The notes beneath the pieces were generated by a model. That model made no database searches and had not been told where the DNA came from. It saw only the letters and a program-made list of their open reading frames with translations. From the NCBI GenBank assembly GCA_023228885.1, contig JALOAJ010000025.1, positions 1-37,455 on the forward strand: a stretch of 37,455 nucleotides of DNA, read 5' to 3'. Of this stretch, positions 16,330 through 24,562 are shown piece by piece; positions within the stretch are counted from its first letter, which is position 1; each line of letters starts with the position of its first letter. Both the position numbers and the translations under genes were made by a program. This stretch comes from Bacillota bacterium (lineage in GTDB: Bacteria; Bacillota; Clostridia; Monoglobales; Firm-18).

Positions 16330-17172
16330 TTGAACAACAAAGAACTTATGCTTATCGCATACAAGGTCAAAAAACATGTTATAGATGCGGTGCATAGTGC
16401 GGGGTCGGGGCATCCGGGCGGTTCGCTTTCGATAAGCGAAACCTTGGCATTGCTTTATTTTGAAGAAATGCAAAACTTGGATATAAACAACCCCAAAAAT
16501 CCGGACCGTGACAGGTTTGTTTTATCAAAAGGTCATTGTTCGCCGGCGCTTTATGGAGTGCTTGCCGAAAAAGGCTTTTTTTGCCGTGACCTTGTTAAAG
16601 GGTTTAGACAGATTGACAGTTGTATGCAGGGGCATCCCAGCATAAAAGATGTGCCCGGGGTGGATATGTCAACCGGTTCTTTGGGGCAGGGCATTTCTGC
16701 CGCTTGCGGCATGGCAATATCCGCAAAGCTTGATAATAAAAGCTATCGCGTATATTCCGTTATGGGGGATGGCGAAACACAAGAAGGGCAAGTTTGGGAG
16801 GCTGCAATGTTTGCGGCGCATTATAAGCTGGACAACCTGTGCGCAGTTTTGGATTTTAACGGCTTGCAAATAGACGGAAACATAACGGATGTTATGTCGC
16901 CGTTGCCGCTTGACGAGAAATTTAAAGCGTTTAACTGGAATGTTATTTATGCCGAGGCTCATGATTTTGACTCGCTGCGCAGCGGATTTGCAAAGGCTCG
17001 TGAGTGTAAAGGCAAGCCTTCCATTATAATAGCAAAAAGCACAAAGGGCAAAGGCGTGTCCTTTATGGAAAATGCGGCAGGATGGCATGGAAATGCTCCG
17101 AACGATGAGCAGTACGCCATTGCGTCCGCAGAGCTTGATGCGGTAATTACAGAACTTGGGGGTGTAGGTTAA
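16330..17172 (+). CDS. Transketolase, N-terminal (TPP-binding) subunit
   Basis: The 280-residue protein is the first half of a split transketolase, which transfers two-carbon units between sugar phosphates in the non-oxidative pentose phosphate pathway. The thiamine pyrophosphate motif is clear: GDGETQEGQVWEAAMFAAHYKLDN with ILDFNGLQIDG-like ending (VLDFNGLQIDG). GSGHPGGSLS and FVLSKGHCSPALYGVLAEKG also match. TTG 16330 follows AAGGGGG. The stop overlaps the ATG of the C-terminal subunit by one base (TAATG), so the two are made in equal amounts. Split transketolases are common in Clostridia. Confidence 0.94.
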   Translation: MNNKELMLIAYKVKKHVIDAVHSAGSGHPGGSLSISETLALLYFEEMQNLDINNPKNPDRDRFVLSKGHCSPALYGVLAEKGFFCRDLVKGFRQIDSCMQGHPSIKDVPGVDMSTGSLGQGISAACGMAISAKLDNKSYRVYSVMGDGETQEGQVWEAAMFAAHYKLDNLCAVLDFNGLQIDGNITDVMSPLPLDEKFKAFNWNVIYAEAHDFDSLRSGFAKARECKGKPSIIIAKSTKGKGVSFMENAAGWHGNAPNDEQYAIASAELDAVITELGGVG

Positions 17173-18104
17173 TGTCACAAAAAAAAGCTACAAGAGAAGC
17201 ATACGGAGAGGCTCTTGCCGAATTTGGCGGTAAGTATGATTTAGTTGTGTTGGATGCCGACCTTTCCAAATCAACAAAAACAGATACCTTTAGGCAAAAA
17301 TACCCTGACCGTTTTATAAATTGCGGGATAGCGGAGGCAAACATGATGTCTATTGCCGCCGGAATAGCAACCACCGGCAAAACTGTATTTGCCAGCAGCT
17401 TTGCAATGTTTGCGGCAGGCAGAGCATATGAGCAGGTTCGCAATTCAATAGCATACCCCGAGCTAAATGTTAAAATCGGCGCCACCCATGCAGGAATTTC
17501 GGTTGGAGAAGACGGCGCCACCCATCAGCCAATTGAAGATATTTCGCTTATGCGTGCAATACCCGGCATGGTTGTGATAAGCCCTGCCGACGGATATGAG
17601 GCGCGCGGCGCGGTTGAGGCGGCTATATTGCACAAAGGACCGGTTTATTTGAGGTTCGGGCGGTTGGCTGTGCCGTATGTAAACGAGCCTGACTATAAGT
17701 TTGAGCTTGGCAAGGGCGTAACGCTCAAGGACGGCAGCGATATTACAATTATTTCAACGGGGCTTATGGTAAAAGAGGCGCTTGATGCAAGCGACATTCT
17801 TAAAAACGAAGGTATTTCGGCACGGGTTATTAACATACACACGATAAAGCCGATTGATAAAGAAATCATAATTAAAGCCGCTCGTGAAACGGGCGCCGTT
17901 ATTACGGCAGAGGAGCATAATATAATCGGCGGATTGGGCAGCGCGGTTGCAGAAGTTTTGGTTGAAAACTTCCCCGTTAAAATGATAAGGGTTGGCATTA
18001 ACGATAAATTCGGGAAATCGGGCAAACCGCTTGCGCTGCTTGAGGAGTACGGGCTTACTGCAAGCAATATTGTAAGCAATGCAAAAAAGCTTTTAAATAA
18101 GTAG
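17172..18104 (+). CDS. Transketolase, C-terminal subunit
   Basis: The 310-residue product holds the pyrimidine-binding and C-terminal domains of transketolase. Visible are REAYGEALAEFGGKYDLVVLDADLSKSTKT, the catalytic-Glu region FINCGIAEANMMSIAAGIATTGKTVFASSFAMFAAGRAYEQVRNSIAY, and the THAGISVGEDGATHQPIEDISLMRAIPGM segment with the substrate histidine. The C-terminal domain follows (DITIISTGLMVKEAL to AEEHNIIGGLGSAVAEVL). It forms the active enzyme with the preceding gene product. DXS-like proteins share parts of this fold, but the split layout argues for transketolase. Confidence 0.94.
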   Translation: MSQKKATREAYGEALAEFGGKYDLVVLDADLSKSTKTDTFRQKYPDRFINCGIAEANMMSIAAGIATTGKTVFASSFAMFAAGRAYEQVRNSIAYPELNVKIGATHAGISVGEDGATHQPIEDISLMRAIPGMVVISPADGYEARGAVEAAILHKGPVYLRFGRLAVPYVNEPDYKFELGKGVTLKDGSDITIISTGLMVKEALDASDILKNEGISARVINIHTIKPIDKEIIIKAARETGAVITAEEHNIIGGLGSAVAEVLVENFPVKMIRVGINDKFGKSGKPLALLEEYGLTASNIVSNAKKLLNK

Positions 18105-18121
18105 CCAAAGGGGGTTATTGC

Positions 18122-18589
18122 ATGGCAACTGAGGCGAAAACGCCTTCTCAAACAGAAGTGACCATGTCGGAGCTTGTTTTGCCAAACGATACAAACCTAT
18201 TGGATAATTTAGTTGGCGGTAGGCTTATGTATTGGATGGATATTGCAGGCGCGCTTGTTGCATCTCGTCATTCGAATAAAGTTGTTGCAACCGTTTCGAT
18301 TGACAACATAACTTTTAAGCATCCTGTGAGAAAGGGCGAAATGGTTGTTATAAAAGCAAAAATGCTATACGCAGGCACAACATCTATGAGCATAGGGATA
18401 AAGGTTTATGCCGAAAATATGGCAACCGGGAGCACTATACTCACAAACAAGGCGCGAATGGTATTTGTTGCGCTTGATGACAACGCTCAACCATGCAAGG
18501 TGCCTTTATTAATTCCGGAAACGGAAGAAGAACGGCTTGCTTTTGACAAAGAAAGGGCAAGAAAAGAAAAGCAAAAAGCGAAAAAATAA
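18122..18589 (+). CDS. Acyl-CoA thioesterase, hotdog fold (YkhA/BFIT type)
   Basis: The 155-residue single-hotdog protein probably hydrolyses acyl-CoA to free acid and CoA. The family pattern is LPNDTNLLDNLVGGRLMYWMDIAGALVASRHSNKVVATVSIDNITFKHPVRKGEMVVIKAK, with the catalytic Asp in MDIAGALVA near residue 40. The C-terminus is a lysine-arginine tail (DKERARKEKQKAKK), common in these cytosolic hexamers. The ATG follows AAAGGGGG. It is last in the operon, directly before a strong terminator. The acyl chain it prefers cannot be told here. Confidence 0.88.
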   Translation: MATEAKTPSQTEVTMSELVLPNDTNLLDNLVGGRLMYWMDIAGALVASRHSNKVVATVSIDNITFKHPVRKGEMVVIKAKMLYAGTTSMSIGIKVYAENMATGSTILTNKARMVFVALDDNAQPCKVPLLIPETEEERLAFDKERARKEKQKAKK

Positions 18590-18600
18590 TACATAACACT

Positions 18601-18653
18601 AAAAAACCGCATCGGTAAATCAATGTAAATTGATATTTCCGATGCGGTTTTTG
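18601..18653. terminator. Two-way terminator between the thioesterase gene and glnA
   Basis: AAAAACCGCATCGG (18602-18615) pairs perfectly with CCGATGCGGTTTTT (18639-18652). The AT-rich inside can extend the stem with small bulges (AAATCAAT with ATTGATATTT). The A-tract on one side and T-tract on the other let it stop both converging transcripts. Confidence 0.92.
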
Positions 18654-18654
18654 C

Positions 18655-19974
18655 TCAGTATTTATTTAAATAGTTGTCCAATTCCCATTCGGTTATCCTA
18701 ATTGTATAATCAGACCATTCTTTTTTCTTGGCATCAATAAAATTTTTAAAGACATGCTCTCCCAAAACTTCTCTTATCAAGCTGCTTTGTTCAAGCTCAT
18801 AAATTGCGTCTTCAAGGGTGGTAGGCAATGTTTCAATGCTTGCTTTTTTACGGTCTTGCTTTGTCATGTTATATATGTTTTCGTCTATACCGTCGCAACA
18901 TTTTAAATTATTTTTTATACCGTCAAGACCGGCTGAAATGCAAACAGCAAGCGCCAAATAGGGGTTAGCCGAAGGGTCGGGACAACGAAGCTCAACCCTT
19001 GCCCCCTCGCCGCAAGCTGTTGGAACTCTAATCAGCGGGCTTCTGTTTCGCGCCGACCATGCAATGTAAATCGGCGCTTCAAAGCCGGGCACAAATCTTT
19101 TATATGAGTTTACAAGCGGGTTGGTTATTGCCACCATACCCTTTATATGCTTTAATATTCCCGCAATAAAATTATAAGCAATAGGGCTTAAACTGTTGAT
19201 ATCGTTATTGTCGTAAAATGCGTTCTCACCGTTTTGAGTGAGTGACATATTTATGTGCATACCCGAGCCGGCTATGCCGAATATCGGCTTTGGCATAAAA
19301 GTTGCATGCAACCCATGGCGTTGCGCAATGGTTTTGACTATCAGCTTAAAGGTCATAATTTTGTCTGCCATTTCAAGCGCGTCACCGTATTTAAAATCAA
19401 TTTCATGCTGCCCTTGAGCAACCTCGTGATGCGACGCCTCTACTTCAAATCCCATTTCTTCAAGCATCAGGCACATCTCACGGCGCGCATTTTCACCAAG
19501 GTCAACAGGGCCTAAGTCAAAATAGCCTGCCTCGTCATGCGTGACGGTGGTTGACCTGCCCTTTTCATCGGTATGAAAAAGAAAAAACTCACATTCCGGA
19601 CCGGCGTTAAAGGTGTAACCCATTTTTTCCGCTTCCTTTAACGCTTTTTTAAGCACATAGCGCGGGTCGCCCTCGAAAGGTTTTTTGTCGGGGGTGTAAA
19701 CATCGCATATTAGGCGCGCTATTTTCCCGCCGTTTGGCTGCCATGGCAGTATGGCAAAAGTGTTAAGGTCGGGATACAGATACATATCCGATTCCTCGAT
19801 TCTTACAAAACCTTCGATTGAAGAACCGTCAAACATACATTCGTTATTAAGCGCCTTACTTAGCTGGCTTTTTGTTATTACAACATTTTTTAGCATACCG
19901 AAAATATCGGTAAATTGCAACCTAATAAACTTTATGTTGTTTTCACGCACCGTCTTTAAAATTTTTTCTTTCAA
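18655..19974 (-). CDS. glnA: Glutamine synthetase, type I
   Basis: The 439-residue enzyme joins ammonia to glutamate using ATP. Visible motifs are CMFDGSSIEGF (47-57), the metal site AGPECEFFLF with Glu127 and Glu129, ASHHEVAQGQHEIDF, GSGMHINMSL, NSYKRFVPGFEAPIYIAWSARNRSPLIRVP and RCPDPSANPYLALA. Length is that of the Gram-positive type I-alpha group, which is controlled by feedback and regulators rather than by adenylylation. The start is TTG 19974, eight bases after GGAG. It follows a decarboxylase gene by 52 bases; that gap carries two short GC hairpins but no convincing promoter. Confidence 0.96.
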   Translation of the reverse strand: MKEKILKTVRENNIKFIRLQFTDIFGMLKNVVITKSQLSKALNNECMFDGSSIEGFVRIEESDMYLYPDLNTFAILPWQPNGGKIARLICDVYTPDKKPFEGDPRYVLKKALKEAEKMGYTFNAGPECEFFLFHTDEKGRSTTVTHDEAGYFDLGPVDLGENARREMCLMLEEMGFEVEASHHEVAQGQHEIDFKYGDALEMADKIMTFKLIVKTIAQRHGLHATFMPKPIFGIAGSGMHINMSLTQNGENAFYDNNDINSLSPIAYNFIAGILKHIKGMVAITNPLVNSYKRFVPGFEAPIYIAWSARNRSPLIRVPTACGEGARVELRCPDPSANPYLALAVCISAGLDGIKNNLKCCDGIDENIYNMTKQDRKKASIETLPTTLEDAIYELEQSSLIREVLGEHVFKNFIDAKKKEWSDYTIRITEWELDNYLNKY

Positions 19975-20026
19975 CTTTAATGCTCCGTTCCGCCGCCTTT
20001 ATTGCGGCAAAAATATATGTATGGCG

Positions 20027-21337
20027 TTAGCGCCCTTTTACAACAAAAATATCTTCGTTAAGCTGTGACGCCGCCGCTTTTGTTATAACCTCGCCCGGCG
20101 TGATTAAGGCTGTGCAAGGCGGCATTTTATATACCGCTCGAGCCGCAATCTTTCCAACTGCATTTTGCGGGCTTAAAGCTTCTGTACTGCTGTAATAGGC
20201 ATCCGAAGGCGAAATTTTAAGCTGTAATTTCGGTGGAGGGAGGTTTTTTACACCCTCATGCAAATCAAGCTTATCGCTAATTTTAATTAGCGCCGATTCA
20301 AGCCTTTCTACATCACCCATGCCATAAAAAAGCTTTGCTATAAAAATGATATTTTGCCCATCGCACATTTCCGAAATTATGTTGTAATTTTCCCGTAGAA
20401 AAAAATTTACTTTGGTTGCATTTTTCCCTGCATTTACTACCAATCGAGTGTCATCGCCATTATCAAGGCACTTAAATTGTTCCGTTTTATTTATTTTTTC
20501 TTTAAAAGCCCTGCATCGTTTAACAAAACAATCAATTTCTTTTTTTGGATATGCGGCCGCTTTTTGTATTGCATTATCAACAGACATCATAATAAGGTAT
20601 GATGGGCTTGTTGTTTGCAGCATATTAAGGTTTTGCTGAACCGTTTGTCTGCACAGCTTATTGCCGCCCAAATGCAATAATGCGCCCTGGGTGATGCACG
20701 GAAGGGTTTTATGCGTGCTTTGCACAACTCCGTCCGCCCCGTACGAAAGCGCTGTTGCGGGGAGCGCATTGCTAAAGGCAAAATGCGCGCCATGCGCCTC
20801 GTCAACAAGTAAAATAGAGCTGTGTTTACGCACTATTTGAGCAATTTTTTTAACATCACAGCACATACCATAATAGTTGGGCGATGTAATCAACACTCCT
20901 TTGGCATGCGGATATTCATTAAGCGCCAACTCAATGTCAGCAGGGCTTATGTGTGTGGTTATACCAAACTTCTTATTATATTTCGGTTGTATGTATATCG
21001 GCTTAATGTCGTTTAAAATGATTGCATTTATAACCGATATATGGCAGCCCCTGTCAACGATAAGGGTATCCCCCCGCCTGCAAGTTGACATAACAAGGGC
21101 ATGAATTCCGATACTTGAGCCGTTTACAAGAAAAAAGCTTTTTGACGCACCATAAATAAATGCAGCATTTTTTGTTGCATCGCTTATAATATCGAGCGGG
21201 TTTTGAAGATTATCTGTTCCTTCAAGCTCGGTAACATCATAGTAAAGCGGTAAAAACCCGTCCCCCGTGTGACCCGGCGTAAAAAAGCGCGCGGCATTGC
21301 TTTTGAGCGCTTTTTCTATGCCATTTTTTATTATCAA
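20027..21337 (-). CDS. PLP-dependent Orn/Lys/Arg decarboxylase family protein
   Basis: The 436-residue protein belongs to the fold-type I basic amino acid decarboxylases, like SpeA and YaaO of Bacillus. Seen are FFTPGHTGDGFLPLYYDVTELEGTDNLQNP, YGASKSFFLVNGSSIGIHALVMS, LLVDEAHGAHFAF with the PLP-binding Asp, and STHKTLPCITQGA with the Schiff-base Lys210. The C-terminal part (SPSDAYYSSTEALSP to MPPCTALITPGEVITK) is also typical. It is a little shorter than the usual 470-490 residues. The substrate (arginine, lysine or ornithine) is not decidable. TTG 21337 follows AAGGA. It lies between mecA and glnA. Confidence 0.9.
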   Translation of the reverse strand: MIIKNGIEKALKSNAARFFTPGHTGDGFLPLYYDVTELEGTDNLQNPLDIISDATKNAAFIYGASKSFFLVNGSSIGIHALVMSTCRRGDTLIVDRGCHISVINAIILNDIKPIYIQPKYNKKFGITTHISPADIELALNEYPHAKGVLITSPNYYGMCCDVKKIAQIVRKHSSILLVDEAHGAHFAFSNALPATALSYGADGVVQSTHKTLPCITQGALLHLGGNKLCRQTVQQNLNMLQTTSPSYLIMMSVDNAIQKAAAYPKKEIDCFVKRCRAFKEKINKTEQFKCLDNGDDTRLVVNAGKNATKVNFFLRENYNIISEMCDGQNIIFIAKLFYGMGDVERLESALIKISDKLDLHEGVKNLPPPKLQLKISPSDAYYSSTEALSPQNAVGKIAARAVYKMPPCTALITPGEVITKAAASQLNEDIFVVKGR

Positions 21338-21372
21338 TAAAAACCATCCTTAAAACTTAATGTCGCACAATT

Positions 21373-21984
21373 TTAAAAGTGCGTGCACATGGTTCCAACA
21401 GTATTGCTTTCAATGAGAAGTAACCCATGTTCCGCAAGCTCCCCGGCCTTTAAGGCAACACCGTATGTTTCTTTTTGCGCAAAATCCGCAAGCATAACAT
21501 CAATATCTTCAGCAACAAAATCGTTTAAAATATTAAGCATCAGGTAATAACTGTCTTTATGTTTGTAAAGGGTGCTTTCACCTGTAAACCTGCTCTTTAT
21601 GCTTTTACATGCGGAAATAACATCCTCAAGGTTTTCAAATTGAAAAATCAAGGGGTTTGATACAATTCGCACTCTTTTTTTCGGACGAACATCCCTTTTA
21701 ATTTTAGGGCGGATATACCGCTGGGCATTGTTGTCGTCCTCCTCAACTTTTGTAATTATCATAACAAAACCGTCGTTTTTAATCGGCATTGCTTCAACCA
21801 CCAATTGCGAGCCCTCGGCAGAAAAGCCCGCTTCCGTTTCGGCGCGCCTAATAAGGTTCCAGAATAATTCCTGCGCCTCGGGCGAGTTATGCGTTAAGTT
21901 TTCAAAATTGATGTCCCATTCTTTAAGGTCTTCAATAGAAAGTGTTATTTTAATTTTATTTGGCGCTATGCGTTCGATTTTCAT
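21373..21984 (-). CDS. mecA: Adaptor protein MecA
   Basis: The 203-residue product matches MecA, which delivers proteins to the ClpC-ClpP protease and also activates ClpC. The N-terminal substrate-binding domain is MKIERIAPNKIKITLSIEDLKEWDINFENLTHNSPEAQELFWNLI. A charged linker follows (EEDDNNAQRYIRPKIKRDVRPKKRVR, about 90-115), then the C-terminal ClpC-binding domain (LIFQFENLEDVISACKSI to EHGLLLIES). The ATG lies behind AGGGAGGTG. It is divergent from the rnf operon and first on its strand. Confidence 0.92.
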   Translation of the reverse strand: MKIERIAPNKIKITLSIEDLKEWDINFENLTHNSPEAQELFWNLIRRAETEAGFSAEGSQLVVEAMPIKNDGFVMIITKVEEDDNNAQRYIRPKIKRDVRPKKRVRIVSNPLIFQFENLEDVISACKSIKSRFTGESTLYKHKDSYYLMLNILNDFVAEDIDVMLADFAQKETYGVALKAGELAEHGLLLIESNTVGTMCTHF

Positions 21985-22004
21985 AATTACACCTCCCTAA
22001 TTAC

Positions 22005-22033
22005 ATTATACTATATTAATTTGCTTTTGAAAA
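22005..22033 (-). promoter_or_regulatory. Likely mecA promoter
   Basis: On the minus strand a perfect TATAAT (22005-22010) has TTTTCA (22028-22033) 17 bases upstream. The -35 box is weak (four of six). The expected transcript would begin only a few bases before the mecA ribosome site. Confidence 0.5.
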
Positions 22034-22093
22034 GGGGAAAAGGCAATGTAATTATTTTATAATGTTTAAGTCTTTTAAAATTGGCTTTTTGGC

Positions 22094-22122
22094 TTGCACT
22101 TATTATTTAATAGTAGTATAAT
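22094..22122 (+). promoter_or_regulatory. Promoter of the rnf operon
   Basis: TTGCAC (22094-22099) and a perfect TATAAT (22117-22122) are exactly 17 bases apart. The transcript should begin near 22129, leaving a leader of about 90 bases before rnfC. Confidence 0.75.
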
Positions 22123-22128
22123 ATTAAT

Positions 22129-22217
22129 TGGCTTCGATTTTATATGAAGTTGTGCGCCTTACCTGCCCACAGGTAGGGATATGCGTAAGTTTATTAATTT
22201 TTGTGGGCAGAAAGGCT
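22129..22217 (+). promoter_or_regulatory. Structured rnf leader RNA, possible riboswitch-like element
   Basis: The leader can form a nine-pair hairpin (CCTTACCTG 22157-22165, loop CCCA, CAGGTAGGG 22170-22178, one G-T pair). A second eight-base match is mutually exclusive with it: CTGCCCAC (22163-22170) is the exact reverse complement of GTGGGCAG (22203-22210). The second arm ends directly at the AAAGG ribosome site (22211-22215). Alternatively the CCCA loop alone could pair with TGGG as an H-type pseudoknot beside that site. Either way translation start of rnfC could be gated. I cannot assign a known class. Confidence 0.5.
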
Positions 22218-23567
22218 ATGGGAATTAGTTTGCTACACTTACCATTAAGGTTTCCTACCTTCACAGGGGGCGTGCACCCCGACGATAATAAGCGGCATAC
22301 GGCTCATTTGAAGATTGAGGAGCTTTCAGCGCCAAAAAAAATGATATTTCCAACACTGCAAAATGCCGGCGCGCCGGGCGAGGTTGTTGTGGAGGTGGGG
22401 GATAGCGTTAAAGTTGGGCAGTTGCTCATAAAGCAATGCGGAATTATTTCTGCAAACCACCATTGTTCGGTGTCCGGCACCGTTATCGCAATTGAACCGC
22501 ATTTGCACCCATGCGGTAGCCATGTAAAATCCGTAATAGTGGAAAATGACGAAAAATACGAGGTTTTTAGAAATATAAAACCTCTCGGACATCCTGAAAA
22601 CCTTACAAAGGAAGAAATAATTAAGGCGGTCAGCAATGCGGGTATCGTGGGTATGGGCGGGGCGGCGTTTCCGACTCATATTAAATTATCGCCGCCGTCC
22701 GGCAAAAAAATCAATCATATTATAATTAACGGCGCCGAGTGTGAACCGTTTTTAACTTCCGATTATCGTGTTATGCTTGAGGATACCGATGAGCTTTTAA
22801 TCGGGTGCGGGGCGCTTTTAAAGGCGGTTGACGCATCGGAATGCATTATAGTTGCAGAATCAAATAAAAAAGATGCAATTGCTAAAATAAAGCAAAACCC
22901 TATATACCAAAAGAATGAAAAAATTAAAACCGCCATTGTTAAAACCAAATATCCGCAAGGCGGCGAAAAACAATTGCTGTCTGCCGTATTAAAAAAAGAA
23001 GTTCCCCCGGGCGGATTGCCGGCGGATATAGGTGCGGTAGTGGTAAATATCGACACCTGCGCCGCTGTTGCACGCTCGATAACAACCGGTATGCCGCTTA
23101 TTACCCGAGTGGTAACCGTTTCAGGCGGTGCGGTTGCAAATAAAAGAAACTTTAAGGTTCGTATAGGAACCCCTGTTGCGGATGCTATAAACGCTGTGGG
23201 CGGTTTTACAGCCGAGCCTGCAAAAATATTGCTTGGCGGCCCCATGATGGGTGTTGCAATTCACTCAACCGACATCCCTGTTACAAAAGGCGTTGGGGCA
23301 ATTTTAGCCCTTACCGAAAAAGATGTTGGTATAAAGGTAACGACAAATTGTACGCAATGCGGCAAATGCGTTGATGTTTGCCCAATGAACCTTATGCCCA
23401 CAATTATTGACAGGTACTGTGAAAATTTCGATGCGGAAATGTTAGAAAAACTCAATATTGCCGATTGCATAGAATGCGGCTCTTGCACATTTATTTGCCC
23501 TGCAAGGCGTGACCCGCTCCAAAGAATACGAACGGCAAAGAAAAAGATTAATGCATTTAAAAAATGA
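22218..23567 (+). CDS. rnfC: Rnf complex subunit RnfC
   Basis: The 449-residue subunit is the NADH/NAD-facing, FMN- and iron-sulfur-binding part of the Rnf complex. The complex couples electron flow between reduced ferredoxin and NAD to Na+ or H+ export. Seen are FTGGVHPDDNK, MGGAAFPTHIKLSPP, the nucleotide-site stretch HIIINGAECEPFLTSDYRVMLED, and two 4Fe-4S motifs, CTQCGKCVDVCPMNLMP and CIECGSCTFICPARRDP. I choose ATG 22218, although AAAGG is only two bases before it; the frame stays open back to 22128 but that region is leader. TTG 22230 is another option. Confidence 0.95.
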   Translation: MGISLLHLPLRFPTFTGGVHPDDNKRHTAHLKIEELSAPKKMIFPTLQNAGAPGEVVVEVGDSVKVGQLLIKQCGIISANHHCSVSGTVIAIEPHLHPCGSHVKSVIVENDEKYEVFRNIKPLGHPENLTKEEIIKAVSNAGIVGMGGAAFPTHIKLSPPSGKKINHIIINGAECEPFLTSDYRVMLEDTDELLIGCGALLKAVDASECIIVAESNKKDAIAKIKQNPIYQKNEKIKTAIVKTKYPQGGEKQLLSAVLKKEVPPGGLPADIGAVVVNIDTCAAVARSITTGMPLITRVVTVSGGAVANKRNFKVRIGTPVADAINAVGGFTAEPAKILLGGPMMGVAIHSTDIPVTKGVGAILALTEKDVGIKVTTNCTQCGKCVDVCPMNLMPTIIDRYCENFDAEMLEKLNIADCIECGSCTFICPARRDPLQRIRTAKKKINAFKK

Positions 23568-23602
23568 TGATAAAAACAAACAGAAAAAAGGAGCAGACAT
23601 TA

Positions 23603-24562
23603 ATGGAAAAAATGTTGAGGGTTGGTGCCGCCCCGCATATATTTACAAAAGATAGCACCGCTGTGATAATGCAAGATGTTGTTATTGCGCTTTTACCGGC
23701 GCTTGCGGCGGGGGTATATTTTTTTGGTTATCGGGCTGCCCTGCTTGCAATAATTTCAATAGCAAGTGCGGTTGCATTTGAGCATTTATGGAATGTTGCT
23801 TTTAAAAAGCCCACCACCGTTTATGATTTTAGCGCTGTTGTTTCGGGGTTGTTGCTTGCGCTCAACCTGCCGCCGACGGTGCCGGTGTGGATTCCGGTTG
23901 TAGGCAGTTTTTTTATGATAATTATAGTTAAAATGTGCTTTGGAGGAATGGGTCAAAACTTTTTAAACCCTGCACTCGGGGCACGCGCTTTTTTGGTTGT
24001 GTCATGGCCATCTATAATGACAAGCTATGTAAATTCAGGCGCTAAGCTTATTCCGTTTTTATTGCCTGACGCTGTAACTTCCGCAACGCCTCTTTCGGGC
24101 GAGGCGGCAACGCGTTACATAGACTTGTTTATAGGCAATATTGGCGGTTGCATTGGCGAAACATCAAAAATTGCGCTTTTAATAGGGCTTGCGTATTTAC
24201 TTATACGCAAAGTTATAACATGGCGCATACCTGTTGCTTTTGTCGGAACGGTGGCGGCGCTTTCGTGGGTTTTTGCGGGGGACGGCTATTTTAACGGCGA
24301 TTGGCTGTTTCATATATTGTCGGGCGGGCTTTTTCTTGGCGCATTTTTTATGGCGACCGACTATTCTACAACACCGGTCACAAAAAACGGTGCGTTTGTA
24401 TTTGGAATAGGCTGTGGAGTATTAACGGTAATAATAAGGCTTATAGGCGGTTATCCGGAAGGCGTAAGCTATTCCATTTTGCTTATGAATGTTGCATCGC
24501 CCCTTATTGAAAAGGCAACGGCTCCAAAAAGGTTTGGAAAGGCGGGTTTTAAAAGTGCGTGA
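23603..24562 (+). CDS. rnfD: Rnf complex subunit RnfD
   Basis: The 319-residue membrane subunit has about eight to nine helices and a covalently bound FMN. The FMN threonine lies in the motif DAVTSATPLSG. Start region LRVGAAPHIFTKDSTAVIMQDVVIALLPALAAG and GQNFLNPALGARAFLVVSWP are family-typical, as is the C-terminal FFMATDYSTTPVTKNGAFVFGIGCG. ATG 23603 follows AAAGGAG; the in-frame ATG at 23564 overlaps rnfC and lacks a site. RnfD forms the ion-translocating core with RnfA, RnfE and RnfG. Confidence 0.95.
   Translation: MEKMLRVGAAPHIFTKDSTAVIMQDVVIALLPALAAGVYFFGYRAALLAIISIASAVAFEHLWNVAFKKPTTVYDFSAVVSGLLLALNLPPTVPVWIPVVGSFFMIIIVKMCFGGMGQNFLNPALGARAFLVVSWPSIMTSYVNSGAKLIPFLLPDAVTSATPLSGEAATRYIDLFIGNIGGCIGETSKIALLIGLAYLLIRKVITWRIPVAFVGTVAALSWVFAGDGYFNGDWLFHILSGGLFLGAFFMATDYSTTPVTKNGAFVFGIGCGVLTVIIRLIGGYPEGVSYSILLMNVASPLIEKATAPKRFGKAGFKSA

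Noticed and set aside
19985..20026. Short GC hairpins ahead of glnA considered as a glutamine riboswitch or terminator
   Set aside because: The stems are only four to five base pairs, without a T-tract, and do not resemble the cyanobacterial glnA motif.
21364..21383. Inverted repeat CGCAC-N10-GTGCG at the end of mecA
   Set aside because: Five base pairs around an AT-rich loop, inside the mecA stop region, with no T-tract; too weak to call a terminator or operator.
22128..22217. In-frame TTG at 22128 extending rnfC by 30 residues
   Set aside because: It lies five bases after the -10 box, has no ribosome site, and the added residues do not fit RnfC; the stretch is better read as a leader RNA.
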